Shown piece after piece: positions 28,701 to 40,700 of a stretch of 64,000 bases of DNA; the first letter of the stretch is position 1, and every line of letters starts with the position of its first letter. A program made the position numbers and the translations under genes. The notes beneath the pieces are model-generated. The model saw only the letters and a program-made list of their open reading frames with translations, did not search any database and was not told where the DNA came from. Source of the DNA: Lingula anatina (taxonomy: Eukaryota; Brachiopoda; Lingulata; Lingulida; Lingulidae). The stretch covers positions 225,617 through 289,616 of the forward strand of contig NW_019775436.1 of the NCBI RefSeq assembly GCF_001039355.2, given 5' to 3'.

Positions 28701-31700
28701 AGCTTGAGCAACTTCCAGAAAAGACAAGTAGCCACTCATGCTACGAGACGAATACCTGACACTTGTCAAAGCAACATTACATTATAAGTGCGTTATATTT
28801 TCAGGCCTAAAGAGAGAGAGAAAAAAAGACTTCACCTTGAAGATTTACTCTTTCCGTCAAGCAGTACAGATCTTAATGGTAGTTTTTTTGACACAAACAA
28901 GCAATTAGAAGTTGTGATGTCTGCAGCAGTAGATTCTTCCTCCAGCTGCAGGCATCATACTTATTTATACAGAAAGGCGAAAAAAGGATGAACTGCATAA
29001 CATCTTTTCTATCAGGAGTGCCCATGTCCAAGAAAAGCACCAAAGGGGGAAACAATGACCGCCTTCAACTAAATGAAGCCCTTACTTCATTTGTATTCAC
29101 ATCTTTGCTTGCTGTGAATAACCATCACGCTTCATTACAGACCCATTTGATGATATAAAAGTCAACAACATTCTGAAAAATGGCCTGGACCTCATTTATG
29201 ATAACATTTCCCCCTACTCATCTGGCTTTATTATAGACTATTAGTATTCATGGTTGTGCTTGGATGATAATAATCTTTTCCTTTCAGATCACAGACTTCC
29301 ATGGCTCCAGAGCCAACAGAGTTAATATTCATTATTGAGATGAGATCATATTACAGAATTGCCTGACTTTAGATAAGCAAATTATAGTGCTGTGGTTTAG
29401 GTTTCAACTATGATTACCATTTACCACAAAATTAGTTATAATAAACATTGAAAAATGTAATATATCCTGATAATGAACTATTAACAGGATATGTGGGCAC
29501 ATTCAGAACATGTTGATCCATGGACTAACTGATCCGCGGATCAAATATGACTCACTTGAACGCTTGCTGCATTATCCCCTGATGGGCACTAAATAGATTC
29601 TCCACAGGGATTATTTGGTAAGCTTTCAAGTGGGTTGGCCATATTTGATCTGCTTATGAGTAGCAGTAAAACACTGGGCCAAATATTTTTAAGTTCAAGT
29701 GTATAAATGATCTCAATATACAGGACTCGACCTTCATAATATAAACATCATCTGACAGCATTTAGTTCTATTAAAAGAAATTCTCTATATCTAATTTACT
29801 AATAAAATTAATAGAAAAAATCTGGCACATATCAGATCATAATTTCATCCTATTGGCTTAAAGTTCAAATATTCACAAATTTCTCTCATGTTACACAAAA
29901 CACCATTTCACAACAAACAGAGTACTGCTGTAATGATTTGGTCCAAGAAAAAAAAAAAACTACTTCCCAACTCTACTGACAACACAGCCGCCTCAATCAC
30001 TCTGACAAGACAGACATATAGCTCACCCCAGAATAATGATTGAGACCATTCCTCTTGTTGTTACTTCAACTTACACCATACACTAGACTCCTAGTCTCCT
30101 ACTTGTTTCATGAAATTTGAAACACAAAATTTGTCAAACCTATCCCAGATTATTCTGAATCACTTGACATTGGTGTGGCTCATGTATAGACAATGTAGTA
30201 TGGTAAACTTAACACCAGTTTAATCAATATTGTTATGTTGAACTCCAGTTTTGATTGGGTAATAAAAAACAAAGCGTATCCAAATTTGAACTGATAACAA
30301 TCCTCAATATCCACAGACCTAAAACTATTAACACTTCTGTAAACTTACAATCACTAATAAGTAAATTATCTCTAGAGCTTCCACTTTCTATCAGTTTTTA
30401 TTTCAACATTTTTATGGATTGTATCACTAAAAGTTCATGTGAGCCTTCAACCACTGCTGCACTCCTTCTAAGATACCTAAAATGAACCGTTTTTAATTCC
30501 CTTACTGTGTTCTTGTATTTGTAAATGCTATAACCCCAATTCTAAATTTCAAACTGTACAGAAATGTTTCAGTGGCTTCAGATGATAGATGTTAACAACC
30601 ATGGCAAGGTATTTGATACACACTGACAATGCATCTTAAAGGCCACAATTCACTGCATACAAAAACAACACTTTTTGGCATACTTAATCTTTAAAATATG
30701 CACAAAGGACCTGATGATCCAAGCCCACACACACAAGACAAATGCACCTGTTCTTACCGAAATGAAAAATACCATATTTTAACCTGTGTCTGCCAATGAC
30801 ATACATACTTGGCCCAAAGCTGGCGATTGAAAAGAAAGGGGGATGGAGAAGGAAGTAATGTAGCTACAAACATGTTTGGTGTACCCATTCTAAAGCAGCC
30901 CAATATTTTTCACCAATGTCAGAGAGTTTTAGGAATCTGCTTCCCCATAGTGATAATTTTTTAGCAAGTCAGCAAATAGCGTGACCACATTCTCCCACCA
31001 GATTCTCTAGAGTGAGGGCATTCCAAAACAAAGATGCTACAGTGAATTAAGCATCCTGGCATTAATTGAGAAACAGCAGACATCAACGAAAAAAAAAATT
31101 ACTGAAAAAAAAGACACCTTGAATTGTTTGTAAATACTTTGGGAGGCTCCAGCCTCAGATTCCAGACTGATGCTGGCTGCACATGAGTAATTTTGTGGAG
31201 ACATGTAGTTTTTTTATGCTTCCTTATTAATCCCCATAGACAGCTACAGTACATCAACAAGTCCAAGACCAAAACAGCACGGAAGGCAAATGATTTTTTT
31301 TTTTGAAAATGTACTTATTTGATTTCCAAAAAAGATCAAAATCAAAAATAAGTAAAATTCAATGAAAAGTATACACTGACAACTGGCCATTTGTGAAAGA
31401 AAAGGGGTCATTATCATTTTTGTATAATGAGAGAGAGAGAGAGAGAGAGCCCATTAACACACCTCTCTCTAAACCATCTATATCAAGTACAATAAAATCC
31501 ACTAAATCCACTAAGACCAAATCCTAAATACACTTCAAAAATTTAATTATTTTCAACATATTTCAAAGTGAGGGAATTTCATCGGCTTGGTCCATTCATT
31601 AAATAACTTATATTGATCACTAGGCATAACTGTAATAAAGTCAAAATATTGTTGAACAATCATACTACTTACAAAGACTGTACTTTCTCTTTCTTCTTTT

Positions 31701-34700
31701 AAAAAGAAACATTTTCTTCCTGTTGATTTTCTTTAGTAAAACTCTGATGTAATATCCACAAACATGTTTGTTGTACTTAGTCTTGTTTTTCTCTTATCTG
31801 TTTGAGGTAATAACAAAAATGCAGGAAATCCTTGGTGAAGAGACTTCATCTTCCACTAACATTCTTCTTGCTGCACCTAGATACTGTTCCTCTCCTTGAA
31901 CAAAAACAAGCTTGGGAAGCCCAGTGAGCACAAAACATCTCAAATCTCCCTCAATTTTCTATTCTTTTCCAAAAAAAGTTTTTGTAAATCTTACACAAGA
32001 AGCTATCACTGTGGAGCAAGGACCAAGAGCAGACGGCATCTCACAGCAGAGACTTGCAAAGCAAGAAAAGCTTTAAGTCTGGTGATTCTCAGCCAGCTTT
32101 CTATACTCACGAGTTACTAAGAAACCAATTAATTATAAAGCTACAGCTCTCACTTTTTCAGTGAGTCACCCAAACTGAAGTATGTTCCTCAGAAGAGATA
32201 TTTTCCTGGAGTGTACTTTAACGCACCGACCAGGTGTGCTTTACACGGACTATCCCTAAATTTGAGACCAGAACGCTGATAAACCAAGCCGATTTCATAT
32301 CTTACCCATCTATCATTAGCACTGGTTTATTTATTACAAAGACAGTTTCAAGGAGATACAAAAATATCCATTAAAGTAACAAATGTCAGGGATGTTGTTC
32401 TACATAACCTCAACAGAACATCAGGATGAAACTGTACAAACCAAATTAGTGATACTGGATGAATGATATCCAATACTTACCTTTGCCCAGTACCTTAACT
32501 ATTAACCTTAAGAACTTACACAAATCTACCACAGAAAAAGAGCAACTCTAGCAGGAAGAAACAAGGGACCCAGCATGCTGAGAAACTGCCCAAGCTATGT
32601 TCAAATCATTAGATCTGTAAGCACTAAATTTAACTAAATAGAACTGCAAGCATCAATCTTTCGTTCTTGATTTAAAGCTAGTAGAACAAATGTGGTTTGT
32701 TCTGAAGCTTATCTCATTTATCACATGTAGTTTAGAAATGCAGGTATTGCAAGTATTTCTTTAAGTTGCAATTGATTTTTTCGGAGTGACATCAACATGT
32801 TTTTGTTGTTGTTGACTACAGAATATACCTAAATTGCGGGTTCAAAAAAATAAATCAAAAGCGTGACTGGCGTGATTCAACCCATTTGCATCCTCGCTAC
32901 TTGATTCATCAAAATTATCATTCCTCTCTTCTCAAATATATGTTTACACATTTGCCACATTTTAACATTAAACTTCTACAAATATCTAGTTACACTACAA
33001 AAATGTGTCAAGAAAAAAATATTGTTCCATGCCAGCAGTACAGATAATTCTTTTCAATTTTTCATTATGCTGAATGGATTTTATTTTCATTGCAATCATT
33101 CTTTTCTAATTCCTGGTGGTCATTACTATCATTAATGTTGCTGAAAATCTCAGTATTTCAATTTGCAAATTAGCAACGATCCCCCTGCCACCCAATGTTA
33201 AAAATTACACCAAAAACTGTCAAGAAAGAACAAGTAAGACCAAATCCCTGTACAAAGTCTCGTTTTAAAAAAACTTAGGAATCTTAACTTACCATATAAT
33301 TTATAAGAGAGATACGTCTAATGCTGATGATGCCAATTTGCCCTTTTTCCTTCAAAATCCATTCTTGACATTTCATACCTTTTTACAGTGTCAACAACTC
33401 AAAGCCATGTTCTTTTTTCTTTGTTTAGCAATCACCTGTTTAAGAAAAGACAATCACTGTGCCCACCTATTAAGCCTCCGTCTGATGCGATTTCACACAA
33501 GTGTACCCAGACATCAAAGCTGACATGGAAGACGACATAAAACTTCAAAGAGAATGCCTGTGGATATCTGGCTATGACTGGCGATAAACGATAAATGGCA
33601 ACCTGTACACATCTGAACAAGGGCGGGCAAAGAAATGAAACGCCTTAACGAGTGTCACAACCTGACAGAGAACACCATCAGTTTTGTAATTAACTATTTA
33701 ACGACTGTGTTATTACATTAAAAAAGGAGGAATGGTTGATCTTATTTAATTAATGTCTTCAGGACTATAGTCAGTAAAGGATATCAAGGGGGGTCTGAAA
33801 AAGTGGACCCATTTACCCTATTTGATGACTTAAGCTGAGAAATGACATGGAATCCATATCAAACTTTGATTTAGAACAGTTCTTTTCCAGCAAAATGGGA
33901 GATTTTTTTTTTTTTTTTTTGAATACCACCCCTACCTACAGACAGTGATTTTGCCAAGACAATATTTATGAATTCATCATTACTGCCTCTAAGTACTGTA
34001 ATCAACATTTCAAAAAAGACTGATTCACTTCACCTTTTCCCTCTCCCTTTATCATTTTTATTATTTTCTCTTTTTAATTATTTTACCAATTAGTATCCTT
34101 ACCCATTCATGAATAATATAAACACTTCCACCTAGAACAATCTAAATTTTTCATACGTTTCTTTTCATCAAAATTTAAAATAACAAAGTCATATCCTTTG
34201 AAGAGAAAGTAAGAAACCAAATCAGATGTACATTCCTGAGCAGGATATAATATTATATGCACTATCTGCCATCTGTCTCAGCGGCAGTTCTTTTCCTCTC
34301 AGACACAGGCTCAGGTGCTCAAAGCCATGGCGCTGCGAGTGGTCCTACATGGTCTTAAGAACTACGGAGGAAATAACCCGACTGGGTCAAACCACCGTAA
34401 AATATCAGTAAGTTCTAAATCATAACATACATATATATATGGAGACATACAATGAACTAGTAAAAGAAATGTTTCAAAAAAATACCCCAAAACTCTTTTC
34501 CTGAATATGAAATATTTAAATAATTAAAATAGTACCATTCAACGAAATAGAAAACAAATTCTCTCACCCCATACTTTGCCCATTGCGAACTGCATGCTGA
34601 CTTCCACATAGGTGGTCACTGTGGTCACTACTGTTGTCCAGGGCCAGGCAGCCAAATGATAAACTAGCTGTCCATCTCACAGAGACTACAGTTATTATTT

Positions 34701-37700
34701 TTCCGAGTCACGAACTGGTCGTCCCACCAACTGACCATCGGCTCATCAATTGACCGAAGCAATTACACAGAGAGTCTCAATGGAATGCAAAGACGGGTGA
34801 TTCAGTGATGACTTCCACGGGAGGAGGGGGCGTGTGCTTTAACAGTCCAGGTAAAAGCATAGATCACAGGTGGTTAGTGTAACACCAGGTAAGGAATAAA
34901 TGGACTGCGGCCCTCCCCCTGGCAGATAAGGCTGCTAAAGAGACTCATTATTACCCCTGAATGGTCTACAACTGGGGTTTAATTTAACTAAGTGGAAAAC
35001 AGACATGGGGTGGTCTGCTTCATGATGCTGATTTGTGTGTTGATTCACTGTAAAGTAATGTCACAACATTATTGAAAAATGGGTTTGTTGCTGATGGCTT
35101 TCATATTTGTGGTAAGATTTGTTCGATATACTTGTATACACAGTTTAATAAAGAAATAATGGGCTCTTTATCATACATTGCACCTGAATATTGTTTGAGA
35201 ACTGACAGGAATTTTGAATACACAAAACAACAGATTTAATCTCAAACAAAAATTTTTTAAAGAACTAGGTCAAATTACTTTCAAAGAGTCAAAAGTGGAC
35301 TGCTGATTTCCATTGTTGCTCAATCTAACCTACACTTGATTTTTATCTATTTCTTTTTTATTTCCAAATGTTTTACCCCTGGCCTCACCCACAACTGTCA
35401 GCCTATAAAACAATGAGCCTAACTACATGCCAAAATACACAACAATGAGCAACAATAATCAAACCAAAATGATGAAAAACAATAAACAATATAGCAATAG
35501 AACCACTGCCCTTCCCTCGGTAACTGACCACATTGGTCATTCCCCATAGATAAATATTACTATCTCACTGTTGTGGTTCGAATGCCCACCACAACGGTCA
35601 ACTGATTGTCAAAAAGTCATTAACAATGCTTTATAAACATTCATTTCTCATCGATAATATAATTGTCTCAATAGCTGTGGTTTAAATGCCCACCACAATG
35701 GTCAACAGGTAAAGATAGTGACATATCGAGAAAAAAAAACTTACATGTGATCCACTGCATATTGACAGTACATACTGCAACTTGAGTTATTAATGCTTAC
35801 AACCTCTGTTATCAGTCATGTTGTGATATGTTCTTACTTCATCAAAAGTGGCTGAAGATCCATTGGCGATCCAATCCCTGTCAGCTGGTTGGTCATCTGA
35901 CTATGATGGTCAGTCATATACCTTACAGCATCAAAACTTGAGTGTCCTGTAGACCAGCTAACATATTCCACACCAGTTCATATCCAACAGAATCACTTTG
36001 TAGACTTTTACTGAATACCCACTGGCTATATGCTACCAAACCCACTAGAGTCCAAAAGATCGAGTGTTTCCATTTCAAGCAATATTCATGTGCAGGCAAA
36101 CTGTATCCAAGTTGAGTGAATAATGTAATTTGGCCCATTAACAGTATTCACGAGATATTTTAAGGTGAGAAGAATCTGAAGACATTCAATATCCATTCTA
36201 AAGGGCCTGAGGGCAAGTCCACAATGAAAGATGGGCCAAGTTGTAAAAAACATGTTTAGTTATTGTTTTACAAAGTGTGATATTTGCAGCACAGGGCTAT
36301 AAAAAGTTTGATAGTAAGGAAAAATCCCTTCAGCAAAAGAATTGTCGGACTATTAGGATTTTTAGCCACTGGATGAAGTGATCAACTATCAAGTAACAAA
36401 ATGGCTTTTAGCAAACAATCCTGAAAACATCACCTCTTAGTCTTATCTCAAATTGCTTTTTTTTGTATATTTATTTATATTTTCACTAACTTGATAATGG
36501 GTAAAATATATAATTCAAATTCAAATTTTTATTTTTAAAAGGGATCCTCGTGGATATTTACTAGTGCTCCAGAATAGTCACTACTGTCAACTGACTGGAC
36601 CACCAATAAAATATGAGATGCAACAATTAAGTAATCAAAAATTGATTTTTTTCTCAACATATTATTTCCCCAGCTATTACACAATCTTTGAGCCCTTTCA
36701 AAGTGACTCATTTCTTCGGGATGTGTTCCAAAGAAAAAGCAAGCCTTTCAACAGTTAACATCATAATCCAAGTTTGTATTCAATTTCATAAACGGCCACA
36801 GTAGCATAAATGCCCTTGAAGCAATTTAAACAAAGCCATTACTTTGAGATGCAGTATACATCCCCCTGGCTATTGAGAGAGCTTGAACTCTCCATTGGAC
36901 CCAACACTAAGTAATGATAAGTTCAGATAGCACCAATACCTAGCCCTGGGGTTGGCAGTTACACAGATTAATTCACATGATTTACTTAATGGATTGCTTG
37001 CTGACTAGGAAAAGTGTCTGATGCATATACTGCCTAATGGCCATTTCCTGTGAGCTTCCATATTCATGGTCTTAAGATTCTGCAGTAGAATTGTTATTGA
37101 TCCGGACTGAACCAGTGAGACAATGATGAATTTTCACTATTGCGTTATCTATTTCTTTAAAATTGGTTAAAACTACACTACAATGAAATCATGCTGTCCT
37201 CATCTACTTACCAGGTACTATAGTTAATATTTTGCCTTTTTTACTTACTTTTCGGTGTTTGTGACAAAGAATTTTCCCTGATGCTTTCCAATGCTTCGTA
37301 ACCCCATCTCAAGTCAAACTCGGCTTTTCCTTCATCCAGGCGGAGGACTGGGACATTTGAGCTTGGGCATCTCTCTTCTGCAATCTGCACAAAAAGAAAA
37401 GAAAACATGCTCCATAAAAAATCATGCCTTTAACAAAGAATATTTTTCTTATTGGCTATAATTAGACAAATGCATATTGATACAGCTCTGAAAGTCATAC
37501 ACTCAAAAGCAAGTAAACATTTGCACACTGTCATGTTAATCCTCTGAAAAGTATGAAGTCCTTTTTAACAGGCTGTATTAGTTGAGACTGCCCTAGATGT
37601 GACAGACACAATTGTGCTAGATGTGACACATAGGATGTGCTCTGTACAATGAGGTACTCAACCATTCAGCCTGAATACTGCATACAATTGATGCAAACTT

Positions 37701-40700
37701 TATATAAAAATTCTTCAGTAATTTAATCCGTAGAGAAGAAAGCAATTATAATCAATGTTTCAAATCAGTTTGTTTAGTTATTCTATGTAAGTGTATAGCA
37801 GGGGCGGATCCAGAGATATTTCCTGACAGACTTCCAAATTATCTTTGTTGATCCATCCTCCATTTTTGACCGTCTTCCGACAGAAAAAATTAGATACCCA
37901 TCAATGTTAACTAAAAAATCTGACCGTCTTCCAGAAGACCCAGAAGACGGCCTAAATCCGCCCCTGTGTAGAGGGAATTTTATGGAAAAGGACAGACAGC
38001 ACAATTATAATATAATATCTACTAACTTTGTTTCATAAATATCATAAATTCCACTTAAAGTTCACAATAAATACACAAGTTTGAATTTCACTGGTAATTC
38101 AATCTTACTGATATTCTATCATTTAATTGCCATTGAAATATGGAGAATCTCACACGTGAATTAGTTTCTAACCTTGGCATCTTAGACAATGCACCTAATA
38201 CAAACACACACACTGACACACAAACACTCATCCTTGCTATCAAACCTACATGTCAGACATTACCAAGCACACCTTCCCTGACTTGCTACTTTTGCTAAGA
38301 ATGATCAGAATGAAGAAAGTGATGCTAATGTAACAGCTGTGAAACACGCTTTCCACTTAAGGCAATATCACACATTGCCAATGTATTACAACATCATTTA
38401 TTTATCTATTTATCTCATCTTTTTTCATCCTCTAGAGGAAAATATGCTAAAGCCATGGAGCATGGAATCAAAACAATCCATAACAAATATAAAATACACT
38501 TTCCACTTAAGGCAGTATACACTGAATGTGCATTATAGCATTTTCTCATCTCTTTTTAACCTTCATCAAAAACATGTAGTGAGTAGTTCTTAATTCATAT
38601 CTAAATCCCAGAAGATCAATTTTCATTTCAGGTAATTATTTCAGCATAAACTACTAGTGCTTTGAGAAAAAAAAGGATAACAGACAAAACTAATTTTTTC
38701 AAGCTAAATATGGACAACACTCCATACTGTGTAACACTTTATTATGTATCACACCATACACTGAAGTCAGTTCTGCATTTCATTCCATGTCAGACCCAAA
38801 AGCAAATCAACTAGAGGAAGGTCAAGCATTAAATATTGAAACACCAACACAATAGGAATTGCTATACATCAATTACTGGCTCAAATTAAAATGCAGCAGC
38901 TCTGAAATTGAATTAGGAACTTAAGTGATTAGAAAAGAGGCAGAGAATTGATTTTTTTCTATCAGATTATCACAAAGACTAGAGGAGAAGAAGTAATGCC
39001 AATTTGTCACTGAGACAATACCATTTCTCCTCATCTTTAAAGAAGGGGGAGGGTGGTGTGTGGAAATGATTCCAGAATTAAAAACTCCAACTGAAAAGAG
39101 GAAGAGGGGGGGAAATAATTCCAAATGTTCAATATAAATGGTTTGAATAAAAAAATGCCATTTATACATGTCGGACGATTCACTTTCTCCATATGCTGTA
39201 GTTCACCATTCACTTCTGATTATACCCTCTCAGCTTCTCTCAATAGTTCTGATAAAATACAGTTTTAATTGGTGCATCAAAATCTGCATACGAATCAGAA
39301 TCCCCTTTCCTAATCCACGCAAAGCTTAGCAACCTCATTTTTATATCTGGGTGAATTTCCAGGTCACAATGCACAGGAAAGTAGCTACCTGGTAGTTTAA
39401 ATCCAAGACAAAATCTTACATCACTGGACACTTAGTAGAGGTCCTATCATAGGACCATAGTCTATCCAAGAGAGAGGATACAGAAGTTTCTAGTACATTG
39501 GTACAAATATCTAAAATTTCTAGCACTCTCCCCCCGTCTTCTTTTAATAACACCATCTACATACATGCAGAATGCATCTTTCATACATCCAACACTGTCA
39601 CCACCTCTGATAAGCTAATACTACAAGGGATAGCCCCAGCGCTCTAGAAAATTCAGTTATGTCTGTGGGGGAGTTCAGAGTGTCAGTCTAATCATGACTA
39701 AGTGATGTCTATTTGTGGGATAAATTAATAATAACAAACCACAGGGACCTCATCATAACTTTCATGCAGGCAGGGTTCACCGAATTACCACAGATTAAAT
39801 CGCAGGGATAAGACCAGTCCTCAATGAAAAAGTAGGAAAATTGGCCAGGGGTCCAGGGTACAAGATTCACAAGAATGACCCGATTGACCCTGAAAAAGTC
39901 GGAATTCTGACAAAAGTAGGAAAAGTCTCATCAGTGAAATTGTGAGAATTTTCTCACTGCAGTAGCTATAGCTGTAAAGTTTTTTTCCGTTATGGAGTAC
40001 TGGAATATGTTTCTTTGGTGGTATCCAGTACAAAATTTTAGAGAGAAGAAATTACATTCTTTATACAAATCCCATATATATATTTCAAAAACTGTACATC
40101 CTTATTACTGTCGAATATCATTTTATCTATATTTTTTCCAGATTTGGTGTAACACTGTCAAGGTCATCAAGGTCAAGGTCACAGTCATCCACATCTCATT
40201 TTAAGCACACTCACTTCATTATTCCAACATAAGTCACTCATCAAAATAGACAAAAAAGCACAGGTAATATATCTCAAGAGAGTGACTCACATACTCATGA
40301 AATGATGTATGATCCTCTTCCTATGAGACCCTAGTGTATGTCATCAACAGTCACATACACTGATCAGGGGACAGCAATGAAGATTTTGACAAGCTTTTGG
40401 GCTATTTTTGAATTTTAGTGAAAGGCACATTTTTTTGTTTTCAAAAAACAGACTTGGTAATGAGACTGGTAGCCAGCACTGTGAGGTGACTGTAAACCTG
40501 GACTGAATTTATGAGCTTGGCCCTGTACCAGCTTTATAAGTTTTTTCTGTACCATTAACAATAATCGACATTTTTTTTTAATCGAAATCCCTTCTTTTGC
40601 ATATTATATACACATCTTGTTTAGCATGAAGGAATGAAAAAGTAATCATAACAGATAAAAAAGATATAACAATTTCTTTGCTTTGTTATGAAATCCTGAT

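Larger units (their letters stand above)
27738..33396. repeat. Direct duplication, copy 2 (about 5.66 kb)
   Basis: Second copy of 21651-27731, lacking its 380 bp insertion. The level and type of differences (SNPs, microsatellite length, one transposon-like presence/absence) are what two alleles of one locus would show. It could also be a young tandem duplication. Confidence 0.92.
33951..37248. other. Intron of the minus-strand gene
   Basis: Apart from the isolated plus-strand exon candidate at 34.3 kb and a 108 bp tandem repeat at 35.6 kb, nothing was recognised. Confidence 0.5.

Noticed and set aside
33297-33382. Minus-strand frame CQEWILKEKGQ... ending at a gtaag donor
   Set aside because: The matching site in duplicate copy 1 (about 27.62-27.71 kb) has a one-base length difference that breaks the frame, so it is unlikely to be coding.
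33480-33595. Plus-strand frame VYPDIKADMEDDIKLQREC
   Set aside because: Short, with no clear acceptor or partner exon; probably chance.
40306-40335. 30 nt minus-strand microexon, phase 0 to 0
   Set aside because: It would fit between the 49050 and 37384 exons, but sequence this short is not evidence without RNA.
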